From NCBI GenBank assembly GCA_945952315.1, contig CAMFIE010000017.1:20340-84339 (forward strand): a DNA stretch of 64,000 nt, in the 5' to 3' direction. The stretch's first letter is position 1. The number at the start of each line of letters is the position of its first letter. The position numbers were made by a program, and so were the translations under genes. The notes under the pieces were generated by a model. It did not search any database and had not been told where the DNA came from. It saw nothing but the letters and a program-made list of their open reading frames with translations. Positions 61,369 through 64,000 of this stretch are shown piece after piece. This DNA comes from an uncultured Rhizobium sp. (GTDB lineage: Bacteria; Pseudomonadota; Alphaproteobacteria; Rhizobiales; Rhizobiaceae).

Positions 61369-61851
61369 TCAGGCACGCATGGCGCGCATCAGGTGATCGC
61401 GCTCAAAGGCAATGTGGCGGCGCAATGCCTCGAAGAAACCGCGCAGCATATAGCCGGTCGCTTCCATGTTGACCTGATCGCCGCGTCCGAGTTTCAAAAG
61501 CGTATCCACCAGCTCTTCGGCATAGCATTCATCTTCGAAATGCTCGAATTTCAGTCGCGTGAGAGTGGTGTCCAGATCTTCGCCGGGAATGGATCGGGTT
61601 TCCAGCCAGGGAAAGAAGACATTTTCCTCGTAAGTATGGGCCATCTTGATCAGCGGCCCGAGCGCCTGTGCCGCGAAAATGCATTTCTGTCGATTGACGG
61701 ACGAGGGGAGGGAGTCGGCGATATCCTCCAGCTCGCGGCAAAGCGCCAGCTGTTCGGCCTGCGCACTCATCATCAGCGAAATCGACGGTTGTTCCTTGCT
61801 CTCACTGCCGGAAGATGCCGTCTGGTGGTCAGTCTGTTCGCCGTGATGCAT
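61369..61851 (-). CDS. Hemerythrin HHE-domain protein
   Basis: This 160-residue helical protein has a His/Glu pattern suited to a diiron or similar site: HTYEENVFFPWLE, LKFEHFEDECYAEEL and RRHIAFERDHLMRAMRA. Proteins of this kind sense or carry oxygen or NO, or protect against them. ATG 61851 gives MHHGEQTDH, after GGGAG. It is divergent from ccoN with a perfect FNR box between, so it is probably induced at low oxygen too. Confidence 0.82.
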   Translation of the reverse strand: MHHGEQTDHQTASSGSESKEQPSISLMMSAQAEQLALCRELEDIADSLPSSVNRQKCIFAAQALGPLIKMAHTYEENVFFPWLETRSIPGEDLDTTLTRLKFEHFEDECYAEELVDTLLKLGRGDQVNMEATGYMLRGFFEALRRHIAFERDHLMRAMRA

Positions 61852-61945
61852 ATCCGTGTCTCCCGGAGGGCCGCCGCGCCCTCGGCATTGCTGGCAATTC
61901 CCCAGCCTGCACGGTTGCTTATCCGTTAATTTACATGGGCTCGCC

Positions 61946-61959
61946 TTGATCTGAATCAA
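61946..61959. promoter_or_regulatory. Perfect FNR/FixK-type box before ccoN
   Basis: TTGAT-CTGA-ATCAA matches the consensus exactly, flanked by CC and GG so that the palindrome extends to 18 bases. It is 114 bases before ccoN and 95 bases before the divergent hemerythrin gene. Confidence 0.88.
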
Positions 61960-62072
61960 GGCTCGCATCTGCCCCAAATGCAAATTGTCCACACGACGTA
62001 AAAGCGGATTCGCAGGATTCCTGCGCGTGTGCTCTTGCGAGTGATCAGCAAAGACGTTGGGGGATTCCAACA

Positions 62073-63689
62073 ATGAACTACACAATAGAAACCATACTCA
62101 TAGCCTTGGGAGCATTCCTGGCTGTGCTGGGGGCTGCCTTCGCGCAGGACAGCCTTTTCCAGGCCCACATGTGGGTCCTGTTTGCCGTGCTTGCCATCGG
62201 CTTCGTTCTGATGCTTCGCCGCATCAAGTTCGCGCCCGCCGGTGCGGCTCGCCCGTCCGAATCGGAGTATTTCGATGATGTCGTGCGCTATGGCGTGATC
62301 GCCACGGTGTTCTGGGGCGTCGTCGGCTTTCTGGTCGGCCTGGTGGTTGCGCTGCAGCTTGCCTTCCCGGACCTGAACATCGAGCCGTTCCTCAATTTCG
62401 GCCGCCTGCGTCCGCTGCACACGTCTGCTGTGATCTTCGCATTCGGTGGTAACGCCCTCATCGCCTCGTCCTTCTACGTGGTTCAGCGCACCTCCCGCGC
62501 CCGCCTGTTCGGCGGTTCGCTCGGCTGGTTCGTGTTCTGGGGCTACCAGCTGTTCATCGTGATGGCCGCAACCGGCTATGTTCTGGGGATCACTCAGGGC
62601 CGCGAATATGCCGAGCCGGAATGGTATGTGGATATCTGGATCACCGTGGTCTGGGTTGCCTATCTGCTCGCCTTCCTCGGCACGATCTTCAAGCGGAAGG
62701 AACCCCACATCTATGTGGCCAACTGGTTCTATCTGTCGATGATCGTCACCATCGCCATGCTGCACCTGGTCAACAACATGGCCATCCCGGTTTCCTTCCT
62801 CGGCGTGAAGTCCTACTCGGCCTTCTCCGGCGTGCAGGATGCCCTGACGCAGTGGTGGTATGGCCATAATGCCGTGGGCTTCTTCCTGACCGCAGGCTTC
62901 CTTGGCATGATGTACTATTTCGTGCCGAAGCAGGCTGGCCGTCCGGTCTATTCCTATCGCCTGTCGATCATCCACTTCTGGGCTCTGATCTTCATGTATA
63001 TCTGGGCCGGTCCGCACCACCTGCATTATACGGCTCTGCCGGATTGGGCACAGACGCTCGGCATGGTCTTCTCCGTCATGCTTTGGATGCCCTCCTGGGG
63101 TGGCATGATCAACGGTCTGATGACGCTTTCCGGCGCATGGGACAAGATCCGTACCGACCCGATCATCCGCATGATGGTAATCGCCATCGCCTTCTACGGC
63201 ATGTCCACCTTCGAAGGTCCGATGATGTCGATCAAGGCTGTGAACTCGCTCAGCCACTATACCGAATGGACCATCGGTCACGTTCACTCCGGCGCACTCG
63301 GCTGGGTCGGCATGATCACCTTCGGCATGGTCTACTATCTTGTTCCGAAGCTCTGGAACCGCGAGCGGCTCTACAGCATGCGCATGGTCAACTGGCACTT
63401 CTGGCTGTCCACGCTCGGCATCGTGATCTACGCCGCCGTACTGTGGGTTGCCGGTATCCAGCAGGGCCTGATGTGGCGCGAATATGATAGCCAGGGCTTC
63501 CTGGTCTACTCCTTCGCCGAATCCGTGAAGGCTATGTTCCCCTACTACGTCCTGCGCGCGGTTGGCGGTGGCCTCTACCTCGTTGGCGGCCTGATCATGG
63601 CCTACAACGTCTTCATGACCATCCGCGGCTACGAGCGGAACGAAGCCCCGATCGCTGGCTCCGTCCCGGCCCTGCAGCCCGCTGAATAA
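62073..63689 (+). CDS. ccoN: cbb3-type cytochrome c oxidase subunit I
   Basis: This 538-residue integral-membrane subunit holds the low-spin heme b and the heme b3-CuB centre of the high-affinity terminal oxidase. His ligands are visible in [44 protein letters not shown] and [18 protein letters not shown]. About 13 to 14 membrane helices are spread along the protein. It is followed 12 bases later by ccoO. FNR-box control fits use under microaerobic conditions. Confidence 0.96.
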   Translation: MNYTIETILIALGAFLAVLGAAFAQDSLFQAHMWVLFAVLAIGFVLMLRRIKFAPAGAARPSESEYFDDVVRYGVIATVFWGVVGFLVGLVVALQLAFPDLNIEPFLNFGRLRPLHTSAVIFAFGGNALIASSFYVVQRTSRARLFGGSLGWFVFWGYQLFIVMAATGYVLGITQGREYAEPEWYVDIWITVVWVAYLLAFLGTIFKRKEPHIYVANWFYLSMIVTIAMLHLVNNMAIPVSFLGVKSYSAFSGVQDALTQWWYGHNAVGFFLTAGFLGMMYYFVPKQAGRPVYSYRLSIIHFWALIFMYIWAGPHHLHYTALPDWAQTLGMVFSVMLWMPSWGGMINGLMTLSGAWDKIRTDPIIRMMVIAIAFYGMSTFEGPMMSIKAVNSLSHYTEWTIGHVHSGALGWVGMITFGMVYYLVPKLWNRERLYSMRMVNWHFWLSTLGIVIYAAVLWVAGIQQGLMWREYDSQGFLVYSFAESVKAMFPYYVLRAVGGGLYLVGGLIMAYNVFMTIRGYERNEAPIAGSVPALQPAE

Positions 63690-63701
63690 GGAGGGGACCG
63701 A

Positions 63702-64000
63702 TGTCCATTCTCGACAAACACGCCTATATCGAACGGAACGCGACCCTCCTTCTGGTCAGCTCGCTGCTCGTTGTCACCGTTGGTGGCATCGTGGAAATCG
63801 CACCGCTCTTCTACCTGCAGAACACCATCGAAAAGGTGGATGGCATGCGGCCTTACTCTCCGCTGGAGCTGGCCGGTCGCAACATCTACATTCGCGAAGG
63901 CTGCTATGTCTGCCACAGCCAGATGATCCGTCCGTTCCGCGATGAAGTGGAGCGCTACGGTCACTACTCGCGGGCGGCAGAACCCAGGTTCGACCACCCG
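63702..64000 (+). CDS. ccoO: cbb3-type cytochrome c oxidase subunit II, 5' part (cut by window end)
   Basis: The first 99 residues of CcoO, the membrane-anchored mono-heme cytochrome c subunit, are present. An N-terminal anchor helix ([24 protein letters not shown]) is followed by the [25 protein letters not shown] segment with the CYVCH heme-binding motif. ATG 63702 follows AGGAGGGG. The 3' end lies outside the window. Confidence 0.95.

Noticed and set aside
61956..63398. 480-codon minus-strand ORF opposite ccoN
   Set aside because: Antisense of ccoN, whose heme-ligand motifs are unmistakable.
1..64000. tRNA or rRNA genes
   Set aside because: No cloverleaf or rRNA-like conserved stretch was recognised when reading the intergenic regions; this was by eye only.

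Overview
The window looks like chromosome of an alphaproteobacterium of the order Hyphomicrobiales, probably Rhizobiaceae. The grounds are the acpXL-lpxXL cluster for very-long-chain lipid A acylation, the aerobic cob pathway (cobW, cobN, cobO, cobE), an FnrN-type regulator next to hemN, and short intergenic palindromes of the rhizobial mosaic type. No species is claimed. I ran no searches; family names come from motifs and gene order.

Layout. Positions 1 to about 8690 hold the right part of a TniA/TniB/TniQ (Tn7/Tn5053-like) transposon. It has two divergent TniQ paralogues with an RloC-like ATPase/nuclease gene between them, and a likely right end just before a LysR gene. Positions 8787-18833 hold a corrinoid methyl-transfer module: LysR, a RamA-like activator, a methyl-THF:corrinoid methyltransferase, a MetF-like reductase, a small Virulence_fact-type protein, a DUF1638 protein, a corrinoid protein, an MttB-family methyltransferase and a ferredoxin. 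Positions 18866-23010 carry a phosphodiester-glycosidase-like protein, a hypothetical, a GT41 (SPINDLY-like) transferase and a glycosyltransferase. Positions 23067-29385 carry a betaine-homocysteine methyltransferase-like gene and a peptide-type ABC importer.

Positions 30449-49401 are mostly cobalamin biosynthesis in three blocks: cobQ; riboswitch-cobU-cobW-cobN-cobO; and cobA-cobB-cobC-cobD, with cobE on its own. Between them lie a toxin-antitoxin pair, a TSUP transporter, two unannotated micro-ORFs, a nucleoside hydrolase, a second GT41 protein and an acetyltransferase. Positions 49621-51438 encode an RTX protein. From 51532 the theme is low oxygen and the envelope: fnr, hemN, the acpXL-fabZ-fabF-fabF-adh-lpxXL operon, two tandem PAS proteins, a hemerythrin protein and ccoNO. 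The last gene is cut by the window edge.

The parts connect. Cobalamin made by the cob genes is the cofactor of the corrinoid methyltransferase module. A near-perfect shared 22-bp palindrome lies upstream of both the methyl-THF operon and the ABC importer. FNR-type boxes lie before hemN and ccoN. Two copies of an intergenic palindromic repeat sit in frame inside cobN.
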